From NCBI RefSeq assembly GCF_900163645.1, contig NZ_FUKM01000005.1:40081-104080 (forward strand): a stretch of 64,000 nt of DNA, read 5' to 3'. The stretch comes from Halomonas citrativorans. Its GTDB lineage: Bacteria; Pseudomonadota; Gammaproteobacteria; Pseudomonadales; Halomonadaceae. Position 1 is the first letter of the stretch. The number at the start of each line of letters is the position of its first letter. Positions 1-7,385 of this stretch are shown here, in pieces. The translations under genes were made by a program, and so were the position numbers. The notes beneath the pieces were generated by a model. It did not search any database. It was not told the DNA's origin and worked only from the letters and a program-made list of their open reading frames with translations.

Positions 1-2
1 TG

Positions 3-1019
3 GGGGGTGTGGTCTCCCGGATTGGTCCACAGAAAATGTTCTTTATTGGCGCCACTGGCATGATCCTTGGTCCCTTGCTAAGTCTCTTGTCCCCAACCTT
101 CCTCGGGCTGCTGGCAACCCAGGTAACCATCGGCCTTACGCATGTGGTGATGGTCATCGCCGCCCAATCAGTGGTCGCCGGATTAGGCCGAGGACGAACC
201 TTAGAGCGTTATTTTGGCTGGTACACCATGTGCCTTTCAGGCGGCCAGTTAATTGGCCCACTGTTAGCTGGATATCTGATTGATACGCTATCGACAAACT
301 GGGTTTTTGTAGTCATCAGCGTGGTCCCGGCGATAGGTCTAGTGAGCTCCTGCTTCTTTGTGGGCAATGCTCGTAGTGGCCATGCAACACCGCGTTCACT
401 ACTTGGTTACCGCGCCCAAGCTTCGTTGCTGCGCGAAAATGTCGGTGTGCAGATGTCGCTAACCGTCACTATCGCAGTGCTATTTGCATTGGGCGCACAT
501 GGTGCTTTCTTACCGGTCTATCTTGAGGAGTTAACTTTCTCAGCCACATTGATCGGGGTACTGGTGAGTCTGCGAGCACTAACAGCGATGCTAATAAGAC
601 CCGTCATGCCACAGATTATCCAGGCACTTGGCGGGCGCGCCAGGACAATGATTGCGTCGGTGGCGGCGGTGTCCATGGGGCTAATGTGGACGGGAATGAC
701 CGGCAGTGTTTTGGCGCTGGCAGTGCTTGCCATTATGGTGGGTCTAGGATCAGGAATTTCTCAACCACTGTCGATGGTTATCCTTGCCGAACACGTACAT
801 CCCGACCAACGCTCCAGCGCACTTGGTATGAGACTCATGGGCAACCGTGGAGCCCAGGTACTGGCGCCTTTGCTGTTGGGCATAATCGCCGAGCTGGCCG
901 GCTTCACGCTAACCTTTCTGCTTACCGGAACCTTACTGCTGGCGATGCTCGTCATTGTGGTTCGCCTCAGACCGCGCTTTGACCAGGCTGAAGCGGCCAA
1001 CGCTCAACAGCACTTTTAG
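3..1019 (+). CDS. MFS transporter, 5'-truncated by window edge
   Basis: Hydrophobic protein with about ten membrane segments visible, typical of a drug/metabolite MFS exporter of the DHA1 type. The reading frame is open to the window edge. The first visible residues (GVVSRIGPQ, starting in the TM2-TM3 loop motif) match the conserved MFS loop, so roughly the first 50-60 residues lie upstream of the window. The GTG at position 9 is an internal codon, not a real start. The C-terminal half shows the usual GxGxG-like and DQRSSALG elements seen in MFS proteins. The substrate cannot be told. It converges on the TnsA-like fragment, with about 285 bp of gene-free DNA between them, and could be cargo of the former transposon or an unrelated chromosomal gene. 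Confidence 0.85.
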   Translation, partial: GGVVSRIGPQKMFFIGATGMILGPLLSLLSPTFLGLLATQVTIGLTHVVMVIAAQSVVAGLGRGRTLERYFGWYTMCLSGGQLIGPLLAGYLIDTLSTNWVFVVISVVPAIGLVSSCFFVGNARSGHATPRSLLGYRAQASLLRENVGVQMSLTVTIAVLFALGAHGAFLPVYLEELTFSATLIGVLVSLRALTAMLIRPVMPQIIQALGGRARTMIASVAAVSMGLMWTGMTGSVLALAVLAIMVGLGSGISQPLSMVILAEHVHPDQRSSALGMRLMGNRGAQVLAPLLLGIIAELAGFTLTFLLTGTLLLAMLVIVVRLRPRFDQAEAANAQQHF

Positions 1020-1304
1020 ACTAGCGCCAACAGTCCAGCTAACTCATTACAAACCCATGATATATAAGCATAAAAAATTTTAATCCATTAAGTTAGCTTG
1101 TGCTCAATCAAGACGCATCCACAGCTTCACTGCCTTAAATAAAGCATTCAGCACTACGCACTACGAGCACTTTACTGCCGCAAATACGGGGCAGCTATCT
1201 GTCAGCCTCTTTGCCGTAAAATGCCGGATGATAGATTAAGCCATAGGAGCTATCCTCTGTTGGCAGCACGTGACCTCATTGCTTACTTTATTCAGGAGCA
1301 GCGT

Positions 1305-1634
1305 TTAATTAATCATGAGGGACCCAACAGCTATAGGCCGTTGTTTAGCGTCATATTTTTGAAAAATACTGACAGATTTAATCTCGACAAGCGTAGCAAT
1401 ACCCAACGTATTAACTAAGCGAAAATCAGGTGTGTAAGGAAGAGCCTTGGCTTCATAGCAATAAGAAAAGCCTTCGGGCTGAGCTTCATATAATAAAACA
1501 TCATCCGAGTATTCAAACTGAAAGCATGCATCAAATTCCAGCGACAACTCAACGGTTAGTACGCTATGATTTTTTGCGCTGGCAAATTTGTAGAGGTTTT
1601 TGACTCGGGAGTGACGGAGCTTGCGGCGATACAT
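1305..1634 (-). pseudogene. tnsA: TnsA-like transposase endonuclease, C-terminally truncated remnant
   Basis: 109-residue fragment of the TnsA N-terminal PD-(D/E)xK nuclease family. The family signature blocks are visible: RVKNLYKFASAKN (residues 10-22), a glutamate in LSLEFDACF near residue 33, EAQPEGFSY near 50-58, TPDFRL with D70, and VEIK with E84 and K86. These are the expected catalytic E, D and K. Complete TnsA proteins are usually over 200 residues; this one stops about 23 residues after EIK and the TnsC-interacting C-terminal domain is absent. No tnsB or tnsC follows within the window. It reads away from ffs, starting 66 bp inside a TGT terminus, which is the tnsA arrangement at the right end of Tn7-like elements. 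The assignment is from recognised family motifs; the truncation is seen directly. Confidence 0.75.
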
Positions 1635-1700
1635 GGCATCACCATTTTCGTAGTAATGTTACTAAGAAATAGTCTATACCAAGTTTAGATGAAAACGACA
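1635..1700 (-). mobile_element. Candidate right end of a Tn7-like transposon at ffs
   Basis: Read on the minus strand, the DNA just past the 4.5S RNA 3' end runs ...CATTTC then TGTCGTTTTC and on to the tnsA start codon 66 bp later. Tn7/Tn5053-type elements begin with 5'-TGT and put tnsA just inside the right end. The adjacent five bases (ATTTC on this strand) would be the target duplication. No matching left end flanked by the same five bases was found between 1020 and 1304, so the other end is deleted, degenerate or beyond the window. TnsB-site repeats are not obvious by eye. Confidence 0.5.
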
Positions 1701-1708
1701 GAAATGGA

Positions 1709-1818
1709 GGCGGCCCCAAAAGCCACATCCCGGCACACGCAGCCACCACTACCGTTGCTCCCTTCCGGGCCTGGCGGGGTTTGCAGTATAGCGTTGCGGG
1801 AGGACCTAAGGGGCCACC
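1709..1818 (-). ncRNA. ffs: Signal recognition particle 4.5S RNA
   Basis: The minus strand carries the conserved 4.5S core: TCCTCCCGCAACGCTA near the 5' end, the GGAAGGGAGCAACGG apical region (the GGAA tetraloop and Ffh-binding internal loop), and GTGTGCCGGGATGTGG in the 3' arm. The ends GGTGGCCCC and GGGGCCGCC pair fully over nine positions with one G-U pair, giving a 110-nt hairpin RNA of the gammaproteobacterial small SRP RNA class. With Ffh it directs co-translational membrane targeting. It lies 41 nt downstream of tRNA-Met on the same strand and may be co-transcribed with it. Confidence 0.95.
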
Positions 1819-1859
1819 ATAGCAATACACTTGAATATCCATGTACTGCGGCGCTGATT

Positions 1860-1936
1860 TGGTGGCTACGCCCTGATTTGAACAGGGGACCCCATCATTA
1901 TGAGTGATGTGCTCTAACCAGCTGAGCTACGTAGCC
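1860..1936 (-). tRNA. tRNA-Met (CAT), elongator
   Basis: Cloverleaf on the minus strand: acceptor arms GGCTACG and CGTAGCC pair perfectly, the anticodon loop is CTCATAA (anticodon CAT), the T-arm is CCCTG-TTCAAAT-CAGGG, and CCA is encoded. The 7-bp acceptor stem starts with a paired G1-C72 and the body closely resembles E. coli elongator tRNA-Met (metT type), unlike the initiator tRNA with its mismatched first pair. 77 nt including CCA. Confidence 0.95.
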
Positions 1937-2027
1937 TTTCCGACATCAGCGGGTGCAGATTATGCCTATTCTCGAAACAAAAGGCAAGCCGAAAACAGGC
2001 TTACCTTTCAATGAGACAATGACAGAT

Positions 2028-2960
2028 TTACAGAGCGGTCTGAACCGCTGGCAGTGCAGGCTCGCCATCCAGGGTCGTCACACCTTCAAGCCACGTGGCT
2101 AATAAATCGTCGTGCTCTTTTAAATAACGATTGGCGGCAACGCGAGGGTCGACCCCCTCATTCATAATGGCGCCCATTAACTGGTTTTCCATTTCCAGCG
2201 TAAACGTCATATTGCCAAGTAGTGTACCCACGTTCGGGCACGCTTCGACAAACCCGGCGCGCGTATTGGTGTGCACCGTGGCGCCACCCAAGTCAGGTCC
2301 AAAGTAATCATCCGCATCGGATAAGTAGGCCATATCAAAGTTGGTATTCATGGGATGCGGCTCCCACCCCAGAAAGACCATCCACTCTTCATTGGGGACG
2401 CGTGTTGTCAACTCTGAAAGCATGCCTGCTTCACTGGAATCCACCACCTGCCAATCGCCCAGGTCGTAGGCATTATCATCAATCATTTGCTGGATAAGCT
2501 CATTGCCATCGTTACCCGCCTCGATGCCATGCACGCGATGGTTAAATTGATCAGCGTGAGCCGCTAAATCATTCACAGAGGTAACACCTGCATCGTACAC
2601 GTATTGCGGTACGGCCAGCGTGTATTTGGCGCCTTCCAAATTAACAACTAACCGCTCAACATCGCCACTCTCAATATACGGGTCGCTGATGGACGCCATA
2701 GAGGGCATCCAGTTGCCTAAAAAGACATCAAAATCATTGTTACGCATACCCGCATAGGCAATCGGTACTGATACCGTATCGACGGTTGGCTCATAGCCTA
2801 GCGCCTCCAACACTTCGCTGGCCAACGCCGTTGTCGCGGTAATATCGGTCCAGCCTACTTCGGCAAAACGCACACGCGAACACTCATCGGCTTGAGCCAT
2901 CATGGGCATAGCAGCCCCCAACATAAATGCGCTTAATCCCACCACCTGGACACGTTTCAT
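2028..2960 (-). CDS. choX: Choline ABC transporter substrate-binding protein
   Basis: Periplasmic binding protein of the OpuAC/ProX superfamily, ChoX type. The ATG at 2960 is preceded by AAGGGGAG and starts a signal peptide (MKRVQVVGLSAFMLGAA, cleavage near AQA-DE); a longer frame upstream lacks a ribosome site and would bury the signal peptide. The mature part has the family pattern VRFAEVGWTDITAT, FDVFLGNWMPSM, GIEAGNDGN and VFLGWEPHPMN; tryptophans and acidic residues in these blocks form the choline-binding aromatic cage in known homologues. It is divergent from betI across a shared regulatory region with a BetI-type palindrome. No permease or ATPase gene adjoins it: the next feature downstream is tRNA-Met. 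About 310 residues, the normal length. Confidence 0.85.
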   Translation of the reverse strand: MKRVQVVGLSAFMLGAAMPMMAQADECSRVRFAEVGWTDITATTALASEVLEALGYEPTVDTVSVPIAYAGMRNNDFDVFLGNWMPSMASISDPYIESGDVERLVVNLEGAKYTLAVPQYVYDAGVTSVNDLAAHADQFNHRVHGIEAGNDGNELIQQMIDDNAYDLGDWQVVDSSEAGMLSELTTRVPNEEWMVFLGWEPHPMNTNFDMAYLSDADDYFGPDLGGATVHTNTRAGFVEACPNVGTLLGNMTFTLEMENQLMGAIMNEGVDPRVAANRYLKEHDDLLATWLEGVTTLDGEPALPAVQTAL

Positions 2961-3041
2961 TGCGACTCCCCTTCTATTTACGTCAATGGGCATGTTTATT
3001 CCTTTAACGCCAAGCGCAGCAACATGCACCAACGTTTATTG

Positions 3042-3055
3042 ATTGAACGTTCAAT
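3042..3055. promoter_or_regulatory. Probable BetI operator
   Basis: A perfect 14-bp palindrome ATTGAACGTTCAAT sits between divergent choX and betIBA, about 80 bp from each start. It resembles known BetI binding sites of the bet region and is flanked by AT-rich arms (TTTATT and AATAAA) that extend the dyad. It probably mediates choline-responsive repression of both transcripts. The assignment rests on position and motif. Confidence 0.7.
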
Positions 3056-3135
3056 AAACAACTACTAAGATATACAGGTAATCATGACTAACCGTATGTT
3101 TCAAGGTAGGCATTCAACGTCATCAGGAGATAGCT

Positions 3136-3750
3136 GTGCCGAAGGTGGGAATGGAACCGATACGCCGCCAGCAGTTAATTAACGCCACAATGGCGGCCAT
3201 TGACGAAGTGGGATTGGCAGAAGCAACCATTATGCGGATTGCCCGTCACGCGGGCGTCTCAGCAGGTATCATCAGTCACTACTTTGGCGGGAAAGATGGC
3301 CTTCTTGAAGCCACTATGCGCCAGATATTGACCGACCTTAGTGACGCTATTTCGGCGCGACGCAGGGCGTTGAACGAGGACTCGCCTAAAGCGCACATCA
3401 GCGCGATTATCGAAGGCAACTTCGACCGTACTCAAGTAACCGGCCCCGCTGCTAAAACATGGCTTGCCTTTTGGGCCAGCAGCATGCACAAGCCGATGCT
3501 TCAGCGCCTACAGAATGTGAACGATAGACGCCTTTACGCCAATTTATGCTATCAGTTTCGACGCGTGCTCCCCCAAATTGAGGCACGCAATGCGGCCCGC
3601 GGCCTGGCCGCCATGATTGACGGTTTATGGCTACGCGGTGCATTAACGCCCGAAGGCCTTGATGCCGAAAAAGCCCGCCATCTAGCGCTCCACTATCTTG
3701 ATCAGCTCTTAGCCCATCACGAATATCAACACTCAGCACCCGCTCATTAA
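3136..3750 (+). CDS. betI: HTH-type transcriptional repressor BetI
   Basis: TetR-family repressor of 204 residues, a normal BetI length. It starts at GTG with AGGAGA seven bases upstream. The N-terminal helix-turn-helix ([32 protein letters not shown], about residues 30-60, given here as the family block) and the C-terminal [14 protein letters not shown] and GLWLRGAL segments are characteristic of BetI. Choline is the known inducer ligand in this family. It is the first gene of betI-betB-betA, 19 bp before betB, and divergent from choX, so it probably represses both sides through the palindrome at 3042. Confidence 0.93.
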   Translation: MPKVGMEPIRRQQLINATMAAIDEVGLAEATIMRIARHAGVSAGIISHYFGGKDGLLEATMRQILTDLSDAISARRRALNEDSPKAHISAIIEGNFDRTQVTGPAAKTWLAFWASSMHKPMLQRLQNVNDRRLYANLCYQFRRVLPQIEARNAARGLAAMIDGLWLRGALTPEGLDAEKARHLALHYLDQLLAHHEYQHSAPAH

Positions 3751-3769
3751 GCTTATAAAGGAGCCCAAC

Positions 3770-5239
3770 ATGGCCGCTCAAGACGTACAGCCTCTCTATA
3801 TTGATGGTCGCCTGGTCGCTGCCACTTCAGGTACTACCTTTACCGTTACCAACCCGTTTGATGGCAGCCTGCTTGCGACAATTGGCCAAGCAAGCCAACA
3901 GGACGTTGACACAGCCGTTAAAGCGGCCCAGCGCGGCCAGCGCGAATGGGCTGCCATGACCGGCATGGAGCGCTCCCGTATTATGCAGCGTGCGGTTGCG
4001 TTGCTGCGTGAGCGCACTGACGCGCTGGCAGCGCTTGAGACCCGCAACACCGGTAAGCCGATTAGCGAAACAGCAAATGTCGACATCGTGACCGGCGCTG
4101 ATGCGATTGAGTATTACGCAGGCCTGGCCCCCGCTATTGAAGGCAGCCAAATTCCACTACGCGAAAACTCCTTTGTGTATACCCGCCGCGAGCCGCTGGG
4201 CGTCATTGGTGCCATCGGCGCGTGGAACTACCCCCTTCAAATCGCCTGCTGGAAAGCCGCGCCAGCGCTGGCGGCAGGTAATGCCGTTGTCTTTAAACCC
4301 AGTGAAGTGACACCGCTGAGCGCAATTAAACTGGCTGAGATTTTTACTGAAGCTGGCCTGCCAGACGGTGTTTTCAACGTGGTGCAAGGCAATGGCGACG
4401 TAGGCGAGATGCTGACCCAACACCCAGGCATCGCCAAAGTGTCGTTTACCGGTGAAGCAGGCACCGGCAAAAAAGTGATGGCCGCAGCCGCTAGCTCATC
4501 GCTTAAAGACGTCACGATGGAACTGGGTGGAAAATCACCGCTGATCATCTTTGCCGATGCCGACCTGGACCGCGCCGCCGATGCGGCCATGATGGCCAAT
4601 TTCTACTCTAGCGGCCAAATTTGCACCAACGGTACACGAGTATTTATCGAACGCAGTGTGAAAGACACATTTGAAGCCAAGCTGGTAGAGCGTGTTAAGC
4701 GCATCAAAGCCGGTGATCCCATGGATCCCAGCGTGAACTTCGGCCCGTTAGTCAGTTTTGAGCATCAAGCGAAGGTGCTTTCCTACATTGCGCTGGGTAA
4801 ACAGCAAGGCGCCCGCCTGCTGATTGGTGGTGATGAGTGGAAAAGCGGCGACTGGGCCAACGGCGCTTGGGCAGCGCCTACCGTATTTACCGATTGCACA
4901 GACGACATGCGCATTGTGCAGGAAGAAATTTTCGGCCCGGTGATGTCGGTGCTGGCCTTTGATGATGAAGCTGACGTCATTCGTCGCGCCAACGACACCC
5001 GGTATGGCTTGGCAGCTGGCGTATTTAGCAAAAGTTTAAACCAGGCGCATCGCGTTATTCATCAGTTGGAAGCGGGGATTTGCTGGATTAATACGTGGGG
5101 TGAATCGCCTTCTGAAATGCCGGTTGGTGGCTATAAAGAGTCCGGCATTGGCCGTGAAAACGGTATCGAAACGCTTAACCACTATACCCAAACCAAGTCG
5201 GTGCAGATTGAGATGGGGCCTTTTGAATCCGTCTTTTAA
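3770..5239 (+). CDS. betB: Betaine aldehyde dehydrogenase (NAD+)
   Basis: Oxidises betaine aldehyde to glycine betaine in the cytoplasm, second step of choline-derived osmoprotectant synthesis. 489 residues, the usual length. Aldehyde dehydrogenase superfamily features: [14 protein letters not shown] near residue 150 (catalytic Asn), [10 protein letters not shown] near 225, MELGGKSP with the general-base Glu near 250, [13 protein letters not shown] with the catalytic Cys near 285, and [10 protein letters not shown] near 385. The ribosome site is AAAGGAG upstream of ATG. 19 bp after betI and 173 bp before betA. Confidence 0.95.
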   Translation: MAAQDVQPLYIDGRLVAATSGTTFTVTNPFDGSLLATIGQASQQDVDTAVKAAQRGQREWAAMTGMERSRIMQRAVALLRERTDALAALETRNTGKPISETANVDIVTGADAIEYYAGLAPAIEGSQIPLRENSFVYTRREPLGVIGAIGAWNYPLQIACWKAAPALAAGNAVVFKPSEVTPLSAIKLAEIFTEAGLPDGVFNVVQGNGDVGEMLTQHPGIAKVSFTGEAGTGKKVMAAAASSSLKDVTMELGGKSPLIIFADADLDRAADAAMMANFYSSGQICTNGTRVFIERSVKDTFEAKLVERVKRIKAGDPMDPSVNFGPLVSFEHQAKVLSYIALGKQQGARLLIGGDEWKSGDWANGAWAAPTVFTDCTDDMRIVQEEIFGPVMSVLAFDDEADVIRRANDTRYGLAAGVFSKSLNQAHRVIHQLEAGICWINTWGESPSEMPVGGYKESGIGRENGIETLNHYTQTKSVQIEMGPFESVF

Positions 5240-5412
5240 CAAGACAAACCGCCCTTTGGCAGGAGCGCTTGCGGTACCTGAAGCAAGTGCTTCTGTCATC
5301 ACCGGAAAGGTTTACACCATTTTCACAAAGTGACACCCCGCTACCACCTCATCGCTCTACTCCATCAACCTTCTCCATCAACCTATGCCACTTTCAGGCT
5401 CGGTAATTTGCC

Positions 5413-7086
5413 ATGTCTCAACCACGAGAATTTGATTACATTATTATCGGCGCGGGCTCAGCGGGAAGCGTGCTGGCTATGCGTTTAACGGAAGACAGCG
5501 ACGTCCGCGTTCTCTTGTTAGAGGCCGGCGGGCCGGACTACCGGCTAGATTTTCGTACCCAAATGCCAGCAGCCCTCGCCTTTCCACTTCAGGGAAAGCG
5601 TTACAACTGGGCATTTGAAACGGACCCGGAACCGCATATGGATGGCCGCCGCATGGAGTGCGGGCGCGGGAAAGGGTTGGGCGGCTCTTCGTTGATTAAT
5701 GGCATGTGCTATATCCGCGGCAATGCACTGGATTACGATAACTGGGCTCAACAGCCAGGCTTGGAAGATTGGGATTACTTAAGCTGCCTGCCCTACTTTA
5801 AAAAGTCAGAAACCCGCGACACCGGGGCCAATGACTACCACGGTGGCAGCGGCCCGGTCAGTGTCACTACTCCTAAAAACGGTAACAACCCGCTGTATCG
5901 CATCTTTATTGAAGCAGGCAAACAGGCAGGTTACTCCGAAACAGACGATGTTAACGGCTATCAGCAGGAAGGCTTTGGCCCCATGGACCGGTTCGTTACG
6001 CCCAAGGGGCGACGTGCCTCTACCGCCCGGGGTTACCTGGACACCGCTAAACAGCGCGACAACCTGACCATAGAAACCCACGCCGTTACCGACATCATTG
6101 AGTTTGACGGCAAGCGCGCTGTGGGTGTGCGCTACGAGCGCAAAGGGCAACAGCAGACCGCCCGCGCCAAGCGGGAAGTGCTGCTGTGCGGTGGTGCTAT
6201 TGCGTCACCACAAATTTTGCAGCGCTCGGGCATCGGCCATCCTGAAGTGCTCGAGCCGCTAGGTATCAAGACCGTTCATGCCCTGCCGGGTGTCGGCGAA
6301 AACCTGCAAGACCATTTAGAGATGTACATTCAGTACGCGTGTAAAGAACCTATCTCACTCTACCCCGCCCTGAAATGGTACAACCAGCCCATGATAGGCG
6401 CTGAGTGGCTACTCAAGGGTACGGGCATTGGCGCCAGCAATCAGTTTGAAGCGTGTGCGTTTATTCGCAGCCGTGATGAGGAAGAGTGGCCCAACCTGCA
6501 GTATCACTTTTTACCCATCGCGATTAGCTATAATGGCAAAAGCGCGGTTCAAGCGCATGGCTTCCAAGCTCACGTGGGCTCGATGCGCTCCAAAAGCCGA
6601 GGCCGCATTCGGCTAACCTCAAAAGACCCGCACGCGGCACCCAGTATTTTGTTCAACTACATGTCGCATGAGAAAGACTGGGAAGAGTTCCGTGATGCAA
6701 TTCGCTTAACGCGTAACATTATCGAACAACCCGCATTCGATAAGTACCGAGGCCATGAAATTTCTCCGGGCCCTGATGTGCAAAGCGATGAAGCGCTGGA
6801 TCAGTTTATTAAGACAAACGCGGAAACGGCATATCACCCCTGTGGCAGTTGCCGTATGGGAGACGATACGCTGGCCGTGACAGATGGCCAGGGCCGCGTT
6901 CATGGCGTAGAAGGTTTAAGGGTGGTTGACGCCTCACTGTTTCCCCTAATTCCTACCGGCAACCTGAATGCGCCAACCATCATGTTGGCCGAAAAGATTG
7001 CCGACCACATCCGTGGACGTGCACCGCTGCCTCGTGCGCAGGTTACCTATTATGTAGCCAACGGCGTGCCTGCCCAACATGGGTGA
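5413..7086 (+). CDS. betA: Choline dehydrogenase
   Basis: FAD-dependent GMC oxidoreductase of 557 residues that oxidises choline to betaine aldehyde, passing electrons to the respiratory chain at the membrane. The N-terminal FAD-binding Rossmann motif ([14 protein letters not shown]), the GMC signature ([17 protein letters not shown] near residue 80), the second signature [15 protein letters not shown] near 255, and the C-terminal catalytic His/Asn region ([10 protein letters not shown] and [14 protein letters not shown]) are present. Third gene of betIBA, followed by a strong terminator at 7124. Confidence 0.95.
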   Translation: MSQPREFDYIIIGAGSAGSVLAMRLTEDSDVRVLLLEAGGPDYRLDFRTQMPAALAFPLQGKRYNWAFETDPEPHMDGRRMECGRGKGLGGSSLINGMCYIRGNALDYDNWAQQPGLEDWDYLSCLPYFKKSETRDTGANDYHGGSGPVSVTTPKNGNNPLYRIFIEAGKQAGYSETDDVNGYQQEGFGPMDRFVTPKGRRASTARGYLDTAKQRDNLTIETHAVTDIIEFDGKRAVGVRYERKGQQQTARAKREVLLCGGAIASPQILQRSGIGHPEVLEPLGIKTVHALPGVGENLQDHLEMYIQYACKEPISLYPALKWYNQPMIGAEWLLKGTGIGASNQFEACAFIRSRDEEEWPNLQYHFLPIAISYNGKSAVQAHGFQAHVGSMRSKSRGRIRLTSKDPHAAPSILFNYMSHEKDWEEFRDAIRLTRNIIEQPAFDKYRGHEISPGPDVQSDEALDQFIKTNAETAYHPCGSCRMGDDTLAVTDGQGRVHGVEGLRVVDASLFPLIPTGNLNAPTIMLAEKIADHIRGRAPLPRAQVTYYVANGVPAQHG

Positions 7087-7123
7087 ATGACGTCTTCACA
7101 TATGAATCCCCGTTCATCCAGGT

Positions 7124-7153
7124 GCCACGGCTAACTGCCGTGGCTTTTTTTTT
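7124..7153 (+). terminator. Rho-independent terminator after betA
   Basis: GCCACGG and CCGTGGC arms with a 7-nt loop, followed by nine T. It closes the bet operon. Confidence 0.9.
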
Positions 7154-7223
7154 ACTAAGCTACTATTAATAAGCAGGATAAAAAGACGTAACGACTTGCG
7201 CGGGATAGCGTACGTCTGCCAAT

Positions 7224-7243
7224 ATTCAAACATCTGTTCGAAT
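7224..7243. promoter_or_regulatory. PsrA-like fatty-acid regulator site upstream of fadE
   Basis: Near-palindrome ATTCAAAC-ATCT-GTTCGAAT, 143 bp before fadE. PsrA sites in pseudomonads and related gammaproteobacteria follow the pattern G/C-AAAC-N2-4-GTTT-G/C and control fatty-acid beta-oxidation genes. One core base differs (GTTCG instead of GTTTG). Assignment by motif and context; no psrA gene is in this window. Confidence 0.45.
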
Positions 7244-7385
7244 GCCTATGGTTTGCGTTCTAATCATCACTTCAAGCGTTACACACGAAAGCAAGGCTGC
7301 ATTGATTGATCAGAAATCAACGTTCTGAGCCAAGGGCAATGCAGACCAGAACCGGACAGCGCCTAATAATACATGGAGACGTTCT

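Noticed and set aside
1221..1418. Plus-strand frame over the TnsA remnant
   Set aside because: No ribosome site; it is antisense to the TnsA-like frame, whose protein motifs are clear.
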